From contig NZ_DHNR01000031.1 of the NCBI RefSeq assembly GCF_002409645.1, positions 255,974-319,973 on the forward strand: DNA of 64,000 nucleotides, read 5' to 3'. Both the position numbers and the translations under genes were made by a program. Shown piece after piece: positions 43,661-53,600 of the stretch (position 1 is its first letter; every line of letters begins with the position of its first letter). A model generated the notes under the pieces. The model was not told the origin of the DNA and ran no database searches. It worked only from the letters and a program-made list of their open reading frames with translations. This stretch comes from Acetobacter sp. UBA5411. Its GTDB lineage: Bacteria; Pseudomonadota; Alphaproteobacteria; Acetobacterales; Acetobacteraceae.

Positions 43661-44852
43661 TGTGCTGATCGTCGGCGCAGGGCCTGCTGGGCTCAGCGCG
43701 GCCCGTGTCCTAAAGCGTGCGGGGGTCGAGAGGATTGCCGTGCTGGAGCGCACGCGTGAGCCGGGCGGTCTGCCGCGTTATTGCGGCCATCCGGGGTTCG
43801 GCATGCTGGACTTCGGTCGGCTGTGGAAAGGACCGCGCTACGCCCGAGCGCTGACGGAGGCGGCAGGCGTGCCGATCCTCACCGATACGACCGTAACGGG
43901 CATCGAGCCCGGCGGGGTTGCGCATGTGTCCACGGAGCGCGGGCTGGAAACATGGTGCGCGCGCGCCATTCTGCTGGCGACCGGCACGCGGGAGACTCCG
44001 CGTGGGCCACGGCTTGTCTCCGGCACGCGGCCCTGGGGCGTGACCACAACCGGCGCGTTTCAGGAAATGGTGATGAAGGGAATACGCCCATTCCAGAATC
44101 CGGTCATCATAGGCAGTGAGCTGGTGTCGTTTTCCGCCCTGATGACGGCGCGGCACGGGCAGGTGAACCCTGTCGCCATGATCGAGGAAAACGCACACAT
44201 CACCGCCCAGCGTCCGGCAGATGTTCTGGCGGCGATGGTGTACGGCACGCCCATTCTTCTGAGCACCAGGCTGGTCTCGATTCTTGGTGGCGAGCGGGTT
44301 GAAGGCGTGGAAATCGAGCAGGATGGCGAGCAGCGGACGCTGGCCTGCGATGGCGTGGTGTTCACAGGAAAATTCGTGCCAGATGCCATTCTGGCCCGGA
44401 CATCCGGTCTGTCTTTGGACAGGGGCACGCGTGGCCCGGCAATTGATTCCACCTTCCGCACGCAGGATCTGCAGGTGTTTGCTGCGGGTAATGTACTGCG
44501 GGCGGTGGAACATTCCGGTCAGGCCGCGCTGGAAGGCCGCGCCGCCGCGCGGATGATCCTGCGGGCGCTGGAGGGGAAACTGCCGGACCTTGGTTCCGCA
44601 GTGCCGGTGGCATGTGGAAAGGGTGTGGCCAGCGTCTGGCCACAGCGTCTTTATGCCGCACCACGGGGCAGGATCGTACTGCATGCGAGGATGGAGATGC
44701 TGCAGCGAGGCGTGCTTCGTCTTTCGGATGAGCACGGCCGCACCGTGGCGCGTCGGCGTGTAAGCGTCCTGCCTGAACGACGGGTAGAACTGGCTGTCTC
44801 CGCCGCCATGCTGGTGGGCGTGTCCACACTCCGGCTGGATGTGGAAAAATGA
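43653..44852 (+). CDS. FAD/NAD(P)-dependent oxidoreductase, partner of the GlpA-like enzyme
   Basis: 399 residues from ATG 43653 (GAGGGGAG nine bases upstream; ATG 43644 would be too close to it). Two dinucleotide-binding motifs are present: YDVLIVGAGPAGLSAARVLKRAG at the start, and a central ATGTRE typical of pyridine nucleotide-disulfide reductases. AAGNVLRAVEHSGQAALEGRAAA near the end is the second FAD contact. There is no redox CxxC pair. Similar proteins sit next to GlpA-like enzymes as GlpB-like or ferredoxin/NAD-reductase-like subunits. It would pass electrons from the partner to a carrier, but which carrier is unknown. The stop overlaps the kinase start by four bases. Confidence 0.85.
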   Translation: MYDVLIVGAGPAGLSAARVLKRAGVERIAVLERTREPGGLPRYCGHPGFGMLDFGRLWKGPRYARALTEAAGVPILTDTTVTGIEPGGVAHVSTERGLETWCARAILLATGTRETPRGPRLVSGTRPWGVTTTGAFQEMVMKGIRPFQNPVIIGSELVSFSALMTARHGQVNPVAMIEENAHITAQRPADVLAAMVYGTPILLSTRLVSILGGERVEGVEIEQDGEQRTLACDGVVFTGKFVPDAILARTSGLSLDRGTRGPAIDSTFRTQDLQVFAAGNVLRAVEHSGQAALEGRAAARMILRALEGKLPDLGSAVPVACGKGVASVWPQRLYAAPRGRIVLHARMEMLQRGVLRLSDEHGRTVARRRVSVLPERRVELAVSAAMLVGVSTLRLDVEK

Positions 44853-46288
44853 AAAGCTGCCTCGCCATCGATCAGGGAACGACTGGCACCAAGGCTTATC
44901 GGGTCTGGAGTGACGGGCGGATGGAACTGGTGGGACGACGTTCGCACCAGCAGTTCCTGCCGGCACCGGGACTGGTCGAGCATGATGCGGAAGAGATCCT
45001 GCGTCACATTGAGGAGCTGATCGCCGAGGCCGGACCGATTGATGCGCTGGCTCTGACTAATCAGGGCGAGACCGTTGTGGCGTGGGATGCCGAAACCGGC
45101 GTGCCCATCGGTCCCGCCATCGTGTGGCAGGATACGCGGACCGCTGATGTTGTAGCGCGCATGAAAGAAGAGGGGCTTGAGCCGGAAATCAAAGCGCGTT
45201 CCGGTCTGCCGCTGGACTGCTATTTCTCGGCTTCCCGGCTGCGCTGGTATCTGGATCACGTGCCGCAGGCCCGCCTTCTGCGTGAGCAGGGACGGCTGCG
45301 TTTCGGCACCAGTGACGCCTTCTTTCTCGATCGTCTGTGCGGTGTTTTCGTCACTGACGTCTCCACGGCCTCGCGCACTTCGCTTATGAATCTGCGGACA
45401 TGTGAGTGGGATGAGACGCTCTGCCGTCTGTTTGACGTTCCCATAGAGTGTCTGCCGTCCATCCGACCCACGGTCGGCGCGTTCGGGCTGCTGCGTGACC
45501 GGAATATCCCTGTCCGGGTCAGCGCCGTGGATCAGCAGGCGGCCCTGTATGGGCACGGACTTCAGCATCCCGGTGATGTGAAGATCACGTTCGGGACTGG
45601 CGCTTTCGCATTGGCGCTGGGGGGCAAAGGATCATGTGGAGGCGGTGAGGGAGGCGTGCTTCCCACCGTGGCATGGCGGTTTGCAGGGCGGTCTGCTGTC
45701 TACGCGCTGGAAGGCGGCATCCTGACGGCGGGGGCGGCGGTCAACTGGGTGGAAGGTCTCGGTCCGGGTTTCTCCTGCGCGGATGAGAAAACGCTCGAAG
45801 CGGCGCAGGCGGCGGAAAAGGGTGTTTTTTTTCTGCCGGCGTTGCAGGGGCTTGGATGCCCATGGTGGCAAAGAGACGCGCGCGGCAGCTGGGTTGGGCT
45901 TGGGCTGGATACGCGTCCGGCGGACATGGCCCGCGCCGTTCTGGAAGGCATCGCGTTTCGTTCCGTTCAGCTTGTGAAGACTTTCGCTGCGGCAACCGGT
46001 CAGGTTGCTAAACGGATTTCTGTTGATGGTGGCTTGGTCAGCAATCGCTGGTTCATCCAGTTTCTGGCGAACTGTCTGGATGCGACAGTGCATGTGCCGG
46101 AGCAGGTCGATGTGACGGCGGCGGGGCTGGGACGTTTCTGGCTGGATGACGAGGCCACTCAGCCAGCGCGGGCGAGCGAGGCTGGCTGGCGTGTGGTCAC
46201 GCCCCGTCCGAATGGAGCCGAAAGGCGCTGGCAGGACGCCTTTGATTGCATGACCCGGCAGGCGATCGAACGCTGTGCAAAAAGCTGA
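44849..46288 (+). CDS. FGGY-family kinase, glycerol-kinase-like
   Basis: 479 residues. The first domain starts with CLAIDQGTTGTKAYRVWSDG (phosphate 1 motif) and has GPAIVWQDTRTADVV. The second has SAVDQQAALYGHG, then ITFGTGAFAL, and the adenosine-site SVDGGLVSNRWFIQFLANCL. The members phosphorylate glycerol, xylulose, erythritol and other polyols. The VWQDTRT and SNRWFIQF motifs are closest to glycerol kinase, but the protein is slightly short and I would not fix the substrate. ATG 44849 overlaps the upstream FAD gene by four bases, which argues for one tightly coupled operon. Confidence 0.9.
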   Translation: MKSCLAIDQGTTGTKAYRVWSDGRMELVGRRSHQQFLPAPGLVEHDAEEILRHIEELIAEAGPIDALALTNQGETVVAWDAETGVPIGPAIVWQDTRTADVVARMKEEGLEPEIKARSGLPLDCYFSASRLRWYLDHVPQARLLREQGRLRFGTSDAFFLDRLCGVFVTDVSTASRTSLMNLRTCEWDETLCRLFDVPIECLPSIRPTVGAFGLLRDRNIPVRVSAVDQQAALYGHGLQHPGDVKITFGTGAFALALGGKGSCGGGEGGVLPTVAWRFAGRSAVYALEGGILTAGAAVNWVEGLGPGFSCADEKTLEAAQAAEKGVFFLPALQGLGCPWWQRDARGSWVGLGLDTRPADMARAVLEGIAFRSVQLVKTFAAATGQVAKRISVDGGLVSNRWFIQFLANCLDATVHVPEQVDVTAAGLGRFWLDDEATQPARASEAGWRVVTPRPNGAERRWQDAFDCMTRQAIERCAKS

Positions 46289-46387
46289 TTGCATCATTGC
46301 GATATCGTCATGATAATGCGGTAATCAGGGTCATCATGCCCCGACGACGGCCAGCATGCCGGGACATGAACAGCAGAGGATCTCTCA

Positions 46388-47923
46388 ATGGAGACCAACA
46401 ACCATAGTGACGAGGACGCTGGCGTACTCGCCTCCATGGGTTATGCCCAGGAACTTTCACGAAGCATGAAAGGCTTCTCCAACTTCGCCATTTCCTTTTC
46501 CATCATCTGTATTCTTGCTGGCGGCATCACTTCCTTCCAGCTTGGTTTTTCATCGCTTGGTGGCTTTGGCGTCGCCGTGGGCTGGATTGTGGGAACGATA
46601 TTCGCCACCATCGTCGCCTGTTCCATGGGGCAGATTGCCTCGGCCTATCCGACTGCGGGCGGTCTGTATCACTGGTCGTCCATCCTCGGGGGGCGCGGCT
46701 GGGGCTGGGCTACGGCGTGGGTGAACCTGCTTGGCCTGATCTTCGTGCTGGCGTCTGTGAATGTCGGCGCCTACACGCTGTTCACACAGCTGATCTTGGG
46801 CAATATTTTCGGTGTGGATGTCTCGGGCTGGGGCTACGGGCACCAGATCGTGGGTGTTTCCCTGATTGCGGCCTCACAGGCGCTGTTCAATCATGTCGGC
46901 ATCAGGATCACGAAAATCCTGACGGATTTCTCCGGTTATCTGATCCTGTTCGCAGCCGTGCTGCTGACCGTCATGATGCTGTATTGCGCACCGGGTTTCC
47001 ACTGGGAGCGGCTGCTCACCATCGTGAACAACACGGGTGCTGCGGGTGGCGACGTCTTCCCTCATTCCGACAGCCTGATCTATGCGTTCTGCCTGTCGCT
47101 GATTCTTCCGGCCTATACCATCACAGGCTTTGACGCCTCGGCTCATGTGGCGGAAGAGACGATCGACGCACGTAATGTCGTGCCGCGTGGCATGATCAAC
47201 GCCGTTCTGATTTCAGGTCTGTTCGGTTTCATCATGGTCTGCTCCTTCGTGCTCGCCATGCCTGATCCGACAGCGTCCGCCTCTCAGGGCGGCGATGTGT
47301 TCTTCAACCTGCTTGCACAGCTTCCCGTGCCGAGCTGGCTGCGTAGTCTGATGTATGTGATGATTGTCGTCGCCAACTATCTCTGCGCGCTGGCTGGCAT
47401 GACCTCCACGTCCCGCATGGTGTTCGCCTTCGGTCGTGACGGCGGACTGCCGGGCTCCAAGCTGTGGCGCTATGTCAGCCCGACCTACCGCACGCCGGTT
47501 CCGGCCATCTGGCTGGTGGCGGTCCTGTCCTGCGCCGTGACGCTCTATTCTTCCGCCTTCGCGGCATTGGCGGCAGGTTGCGCCATCTTCCTGTATGTCT
47601 CCTACGCCATGCCGATCGGCGCGGGGATTCTGGCGCAGCGCAAGCGTGATGTGATGACGGGGCCGTTCCGTCTGGGATCGCTGTCCACACCGTTCGCGGT
47701 CATCACGGTTCTGGGGTCGCTGATGCTGGTCTGGATCGGTATCCAGCCGCCAAACGATATTCTGATCAGCTACGTGGTGGGTATTGTCGTCGTGCTGCTG
47801 GCCGGATGGTTCCTCGTCGAGAAGAAACGGTTCAAAGGCCCGCCTCTGGGAGGGCTTGCTCCGACAGCAACGGACAGCATGCTGGAGGAAGAGATTGCCG
47901 AGGAACTGAGCGCCAGAACCTGA
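46388..47923 (+). CDS. APC-superfamily permease, amino acid/choline transporter (GABA permease-like)
   Basis: 511 residues, about 12 helices. It begins with the ACT-family signature SRSMKGFSNFAISFSIICILAGG and has TAGGLYHWSSILGG and AEETIDARNVVPRGMI. The family (yeast Uga4/Bat1, bacterial GABA, choline and ethanolamine permeases) imports small amino compounds at the inner membrane. AGAGGA lies seven bases before the ATG, and the gene starts 99 bases after the FGGY kinase without a terminator between, so it may belong to the same unit. If so the operon handles an amino or amino-alcohol substrate, not glycerol; this is open. Confidence 0.88.
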   Translation: METNNHSDEDAGVLASMGYAQELSRSMKGFSNFAISFSIICILAGGITSFQLGFSSLGGFGVAVGWIVGTIFATIVACSMGQIASAYPTAGGLYHWSSILGGRGWGWATAWVNLLGLIFVLASVNVGAYTLFTQLILGNIFGVDVSGWGYGHQIVGVSLIAASQALFNHVGIRITKILTDFSGYLILFAAVLLTVMMLYCAPGFHWERLLTIVNNTGAAGGDVFPHSDSLIYAFCLSLILPAYTITGFDASAHVAEETIDARNVVPRGMINAVLISGLFGFIMVCSFVLAMPDPTASASQGGDVFFNLLAQLPVPSWLRSLMYVMIVVANYLCALAGMTSTSRMVFAFGRDGGLPGSKLWRYVSPTYRTPVPAIWLVAVLSCAVTLYSSAFAALAAGCAIFLYVSYAMPIGAGILAQRKRDVMTGPFRLGSLSTPFAVITVLGSLMLVWIGIQPPNDILISYVVGIVVVLLAGWFLVEKKRFKGPPLGGLAPTATDSMLEEEIAEELSART

Positions 47924-47962
47924 GTTTTTCTTTTCTTCGCTTTTGCGGAGGCAGTTTCTGGA

Positions 47963-48017
47963 TTCGGTCAGTCTTTTTCGTCTGACCGAATGACCACAGG
48001 ACCGTCTGGTCCTGTGG
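47963..48017 (+). other. Tandem hairpins after the APC permease
   Basis: TTCGGTCAG-loop-CTGACCGAA (47963-47990) is followed by CCACAGGACC-GTCT-GGTCCTGTGG (47994-48017). Both stems are perfect. Neither has a good T run, so they may act as transcript-end stabilisers before the terminator-like hairpin at 48075. Confidence 0.6.
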
Positions 48018-48074
48018 TGTGAAAGACGCGGATGCGAAACCACCATCGTCGCGGCCCGCAAGGCAAAACAGGGG

Positions 48075-48100
48075 AGGACCGGTTGGCGCCGGTCCTTTCT
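48075..48100 (+). terminator. Terminator-like hairpin between convergent genes
   Basis: AGGACCGG-TTGGCG-CCGGTCCT followed by TTCT lies between the permease (+) and the multicopper oxidase (-), close to the latter's stop codon. Confidence 0.65.
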
Positions 48101-48114
48101 GATTCGATGCGCTC

Positions 48115-50346
48115 TTACATTGCTCCGGAGTGTTCATGCTCCATGGCGGACATGTCTGCCCCGGACATGGAACTCATCTGGTTTTGCTGATCCCCATCAA
48201 TCGACACATAAGTCATCATGCCCTGATCCTCATGATCAAGAATGTGGCAATGCAGCATCGCGTCACCGGTAAAATCCTCGTAGCGCGTGCGCACGACTGT
48301 TGTGAAGCCGGGTTTCACAAAGAGTGAATCCCGAAAGACGTGATACTGATCGCAGAATTCCGGACTGTAATCTGCGTCATCTGTGTCGCTGTCATTCTTC
48401 AGGCGATATTTCAGCTTGCAACGCCCACCCGACATGAAGATCGATTCACCGGTATTGTCGTCGATGATATCCATGATCTCCACCGGATTGACGTGAATGT
48501 GGAAGACATGCTGCCCGGCGGCGGTGCCGGTTCCCATGGTGCGAGCGCCAATCCGCCATTCATCCACGTCCCCAAGATGTACATGGTAAATATGGGTTGG
48601 GTCCATGCTGAATGGTAACGCGCTGGTGCCATCGACCGTCACCAGTTCATTCTGGACAAGGCCGATCATGCCGTTGATGCTCGTGTCCGGCATGGCCTGA
48701 CCCGGCGGCAGCACGGCGCCGGAGACAAGCGGCATCGTCAGGGAGCCAAAGAAGGCCGTGGGATGGTGGGTTATGGAGAGATCGGAAAGATCCTGCCCCG
48801 GCATCATGCCTTCCGGAAAATAGGCGAAATCGGACAGATCGAAACGGGCGAGGCGAGCCCGCACAAAAGCAGGTAGTCCTTCTGATCCTTCCTGAAGCAG
48901 GCGATGAATCTGCGTTGTCTCGCTCTGCTGCTCCGCATGGGGCGTGTCGTTATCCTCAACGGATACCGCGGCAATCACGGACGGAGACTTGCCCTGCGGG
49001 CGAGATCTGCGAGGGATAACCGTGTTTAAAGTGTCGCCGCCCTGATCGATGATGCAGTACAGGCCGGGCTGACGGAAAGTCACCAGCGCATCGCTGCGTT
49101 GGCCGGGATAGAGATAATTGATGTCCTTGTGAGAGATATTCTGACGGGTCAGTCCGTCCGCAGCGATTTCATACTGTCCCACGGTTTCTCCGTCGCAGGT
49201 CATTTCTGAACTGGACTGTCGGGCGTAACGGGGAAGTCGAAGGCGTTTCTCGCTGTCTCCGGAACGTGCTTTCACAATCTGGATGTTCAGTGTGTCATGC
49301 ACGCCACCGGCAATCATGCGCCACCGTTCAACCTCGCCTGCTCTGACATGCAGGACAGGCTGCGTCTCCCCGTTTACAAGAGTATAGCGTCCGGAGAGTA
49401 TCCACGCATCCCGACTGGTGCCGTCTGCATTTTTACGACTGCTGATAAACTGGCTGCGGAAGTTCTCGACGCCGCCTTCTGCGCCTTTCGGGCAGGTCCA
49501 GGCTCCGGTTGCACTGTCCTGAAGCAGGGTGCTGTGTGTTGCATCACTAAAGCAGCCATACGGAATCTGCTCGAACAGCATGATACGTTCGGCAATTGGT
49601 ATGCCGGAACGATCATGAAGGATCGTGTCGATATCCACGACACCGCCATTTCGGGTACGGTCTGCATAGCGGCGACGTCCGCGAACAATCAGCGCACCTT
49701 CTTCACCGCTCGCCACGCCGATGGACGTCGCACCGTGTTGGTGCGCGTGATACCAGAATGTGCCGGCTGCATGTGTTGCAGGGATCGCGTAACGATAATC
49801 CCATGTGCCACCAGCGGGCATCACGGTATGCATGACATTGTCGGCATGACCTTCCGGAGAGACGTGCATGCCGTGAAGATGCAGGTTTTGTCGGTTGAAA
49901 CATGCCGGTGTGTTCAGTGTTTTTGGGCAATCTGAGGCTGGATCAACGGGAAGATTGTTCTGAAGGTTGATCTTTAGTTCATCGCCGGGTGAGACCACGA
50001 TCGTCGGTGCGGCGAGGCAGCCGTTATAGGAACGCAGCCGTACTGGGTCGTTTGCGTTTTCCTGTGGATTCCAGATGTGATTGTGCGAATAGGCCAGTGT
50101 CAGATCAGCCGTGACCGTCTTGCCGGAACGCCTGACCGTGTCAGCTCCGCAGGTCGACTGTGTTTCCCGTAGACGCGATGACCAGAAACCCGGATGTGAT
50201 GGCTCCTTGAAAGCGTGGTTGAAAGCAGGAAAATCCCTGTCTTTTACTTCAGGAAACAGGGTCTGCGCGTGAATGGACGCAGTTGAGAAACAGAGGAGGG
50301 CGGAACCGGCCAGCACCCCGGCACAGTAGAGTTTTTGCAACGACAT
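48115..50346 (-). CDS. Exported multicopper oxidase
   Basis: 743 residues. The signal peptide occupies residues 1-27 (LAGSALLCFSTASIHAQ). Copper ligands are visible in four blocks: NLHLHGMHVSPEGHADN, FWYHAHQHGATSIGVASGEEGAL, VFHIHVNPVEIMDI and MLHCHILDHEDQGMMTYV (type 1 Cys with flanking His). A Met/His-rich tail (QMSSMSGADMSAMEHEHSGAM) may bind extra copper. It is larger than CueO (about 516). Possible roles are copper detoxification, phenol oxidation or bilirubin-type oxidation in the periplasm. No copper-sensor gene is adjacent. The gene is minus-strand and well separated from metH by a palindromic repeat. Confidence 0.93.
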   Translation of the reverse strand: MSLQKLYCAGVLAGSALLCFSTASIHAQTLFPEVKDRDFPAFNHAFKEPSHPGFWSSRLRETQSTCGADTVRRSGKTVTADLTLAYSHNHIWNPQENANDPVRLRSYNGCLAAPTIVVSPGDELKINLQNNLPVDPASDCPKTLNTPACFNRQNLHLHGMHVSPEGHADNVMHTVMPAGGTWDYRYAIPATHAAGTFWYHAHQHGATSIGVASGEEGALIVRGRRRYADRTRNGGVVDIDTILHDRSGIPIAERIMLFEQIPYGCFSDATHSTLLQDSATGAWTCPKGAEGGVENFRSQFISSRKNADGTSRDAWILSGRYTLVNGETQPVLHVRAGEVERWRMIAGGVHDTLNIQIVKARSGDSEKRLRLPRYARQSSSEMTCDGETVGQYEIAADGLTRQNISHKDINYLYPGQRSDALVTFRQPGLYCIIDQGGDTLNTVIPRRSRPQGKSPSVIAAVSVEDNDTPHAEQQSETTQIHRLLQEGSEGLPAFVRARLARFDLSDFAYFPEGMMPGQDLSDLSITHHPTAFFGSLTMPLVSGAVLPPGQAMPDTSINGMIGLVQNELVTVDGTSALPFSMDPTHIYHVHLGDVDEWRIGARTMGTGTAAGQHVFHIHVNPVEIMDIIDDNTGESIFMSGGRCKLKYRLKNDSDTDDADYSPEFCDQYHVFRDSLFVKPGFTTVVRTRYEDFTGDAMLHCHILDHEDQGMMTYVSIDGDQQNQMSSMSGADMSAMEHEHSGAM

Positions 50347-50495
50347 GAGAAACCCGCAGCGATTTCATCACCTTGATAGTTAAAGGTGATTTCCGGAAGC
50401 GGGTTTAATTCCATCGTTTGTGACGCAGAGTGACAGTTCGATGATGTTCTGATGACATACGCGTTTATTGGAAAAGCCACGTGTGAATCACAGAA

Positions 50496-50575
50496 CAGTT
50501 TTTGGTGAAGCTTTTTTCAAAAAGCTTCGAAGAATATCGCCTTTTTGAAAAAAGGCGACGCCCAAAAACTTTTAC
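50496..50575 (+). repeat. Nested palindromic repeat, full copy B (inverted relative to copy A)
   Basis: AGTTTTTGGTGAAGC-type arm, hairpin GAAGCTTTTTTCAAAAAGCTTC, spacer, hairpin GCCTTTTTGAAAAAAGGC and the closing CCCAAAAACTTT. This is the reverse complement of the element at 1270-1347 with only the central spacer and a few arm bases changed. It lies 41 bases after the metH stop (minus strand) and would terminate metH transcripts. Confidence 0.85.
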
Positions 50576-50615
50576 TGTTTATCGGCAGCTTTCAGGAAAA
50601 AGCTGGACGAAACAC

Positions 50616-53600
50616 TCACACCGTGAAGTATTTCGCCCGCGGATTCAGAATAACCAGCGCCGAAGTCGACTGCTCCGGATGCAGCTGATAGCCGTCCGAC
50701 AGCGATACACCGATCTTCTCCGCATCCAGCAGCTTCAGGATCGGTTCCTGATCTTCCAGACGCGGGCAAGCAGGATAGCCGAACGAATAGCGCGAGCCGC
50801 GATAACCCTGCGACAGGAGTTTATCCATGTCGCGGTCATCCTCGCCGGAGAAGCCAAGTTCGGCACGGATGCGCTTGTGCGTGTATTCCGCCATCGCCTC
50901 GGCTACCTCGACAGACAGGCCGTGCAGATAGAGGTAGTCCTGATAACGGTTTTCCTCGAACCACTCGCGGGCCATGTCGGAGGCTTTCTGCCCGACCGTC
51001 ACCACCTGCAACCCGATGACGTCACGCTCGGCGTCATCCACGTCACGCACGAAATCGGCGATGCACTCACCGTCCTCACGCGGCTGACGCGGCATAGTGA
51101 AGCGGGCCACTTCGGTCTGCCCGTCCTCTGCGAACAGGATCAGGTCGTTCCCCTGTCCGGCGGCCTTCCAGTAACCATAAGCAGCACGCGGCTTGAGAAT
51201 GTCCTCCGCCTCGCACAGCGTCAACATCCGGCGGAGCACGGGACGCAGTTCCTGACGCGCCCAGCTCAGGAAGTCCTCCAGCGTGCGGCCCTGCTTCTTG
51301 AAGCCCCACTGGAACTGATAGAGCGAGCGCTCATTGAGGAACGGCAGCACCGCGTTGGTCTCGGCCTCGACCACGCGCGGCCCCCAGAACGGCGGCTTGA
51401 TGACCGGCTCATCCTTTGTGATCCGATGACGACGCGCCTGCGCGGCGGCCACATCCACCGGCCCGAACCCGCGCTCCTCGGCGGCTTCCGGCGTGCGCGG
51501 CGTGGCGCGCTTCGCCTTGCCCTCACGCCGCTTGGCGATGGCGGCGGCGTAATCGTCGAACTTGCCCTGCGCGACCACATCCATCAGCGAGAGACCGTCG
51601 AACGCATCGCGGGCATAGGCCACACGACCATGCGTGCCATAGGCGGCGGCGCAGTCATCCTCGACATAGTTGCGGGTCAGCGCCGCGCCTCCGAGAATGA
51701 CCGGAAGCTCGATCCCCTGTCGGTCAATCTCCTGAAGATTCTCGCGCATGATGACCGTGGACTTCACCAGAAGCCCGGACATGCCGATCGCATCGGCCTT
51801 CTCGGCTCGGGCGGATTCGATCATGTCCGCCACCGGCACCTTGATGCCGAGATTGACCACCCGATAACCGTTGTTGGTCAGGATGATGTCCACGAGATTC
51901 TTGCCGATATCATGCACGTCGCCCTTCACGGTCGCCAGCACGATCGTGCCGCGCGCCTGTCCTTCGACACGCTCCATATGCGGCTCAAGCCACGCAACAG
52001 CGGCCTTCATCGTCTCGGCGGACTGAAGCACGAACGGAAGCTGCATCTTGCCGGAGCCGAACAGTTCGCCCACCACTTTCATGCCGTCCAGCAGCACGTT
52101 GTTGATGATGTCGATCGGCGGCATCTCCTTCATGGCTTCCTCAAGGTCGGCCTCAAGCCCCTTGCGGTCACCATCGACAATCCGATCCTTCAGTCGCTCC
52201 GGCGCGGTCTCGGCCTTCGCCTTCTTCGCAACATCCGCCGCCTTCCGCCCCTCAAAGAGCGACAGGAACTTCTGGAGCGGATCATAGTCCTCGCCGCGAC
52301 GGTCGAAGATCAGATCCTCCGCGACCTTCACTTCCTCGGCGGGAATCAGGTGCAGCGGTCGGATCTTGGACACATGCACGATCGCGCCCGTCATGCCCGC
52401 CTTCACGGCATGATCAAGGAACACCGAGTTCAGCACCGCGCGTGCCGCCGGATTCAGACCGAAAGAGATGTTCGACAGGCCGAGGATGATCTGGATGTCC
52501 GGGAACTTCTCCCGGATCATGCGGATGCCTTCCAACGTCCACTGACCCAGCTTGCGGTCATCCTCAACACCCGTCGCGATGGTGAAGGTCAGCGGGTCGA
52601 TCAGCAGATCCGACTGCGGCAGACCGTACTGGTCACACGCGAATTCCACCAGCCGCGAAGCGATGCGGAGCTTGTCCTCCGCCGTCTTCGCCATGCCAAC
52701 TTCATCGATGGTCAGCGCCACGACCGCCGCACCGAACTTGCGGGCCAGCTTCATGCGGTCGTGGGCGATCACCTCGCCATCCTCGAAGTTGATCGAGTTG
52801 ATGATCGGCTTGCCGCCATGCAGCTTCAGCGCCGATTCGATGACCGGCGTTTCCGTGGAGTCGATCACCAGCGGGGCGTTCACCGAGGAAGTGAAGCGGC
52901 GGATGACCTCGTCCATCTCCGCCTTCTCGTCACGTCCGACGAAAGCCGTGCAGACATCCAGCGAGTTCGACCCTTCCGCAACCTGCTCACGCCCGACGGC
53001 GACACAGCCATCCCAGTCATGCGCTTCCTGAAGCTCGCGCCACTTCTTCGATCCGTTGGCGTTGCAGCGCTCGCCGATGGAGAAATAGGCGTTTTCCTGA
53101 CGCAGCGGCGTCTGGCTGTAGAGACTGGCGACGGACGGCACCCATGTCGGGTTGCGCTTCGTCGGCGCGGGACGATGCTTGCCGGACGGCGCGCGGCTCC
53201 GAAGCATGGCGTCGAGGGCGGCGATATGCGGCGTGGACGTACCACAGCAGCCGCCGATCATGTTCAGCCCGTCCTCAATGATGAAGCGCTCCATCCACAG
53301 CGCCATCTCTTCCGGGCTCAGCGGATAGTGCGTCTGGCCGTTGACCAGTTCCGGCAGACCGGCGTTCGGCAGCACGGAGATCAGACGCGGCCAGTTCTCG
53401 GACAGCCAGCGGACATGCTCGGCCATCTCCTGCGGACCCGTGGCGCAGTTCAGGCCGATTAGATCGACATCGAGGCTCTCCACCACCGTCGCGGCGGCGG
53501 CAATGTCCGGGCCGACCAGCAGCGTGCCGGTGGTCTCGACTGTGACCTGCACGAAGATCGGCGTGTTCACGCCCATCTCGGCGCGGGCGATCTTCATGCC

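Noticed and set aside
41972..43753. 593-codon open frame on the minus strand opposite the GlpA-like gene
   Set aside because: Antisense shadow; the plus-strand frame has intact FAD and iron-sulfur motifs and overlaps its operon neighbours correctly.
50502..53462. 986-codon open frame on the plus strand opposite metH
   Set aside because: It is the antisense of a fully conserved metH, has Arg/His-rich composition typical of antisense frames in GC-rich genes, and its first codons are read from the palindromic repeat.
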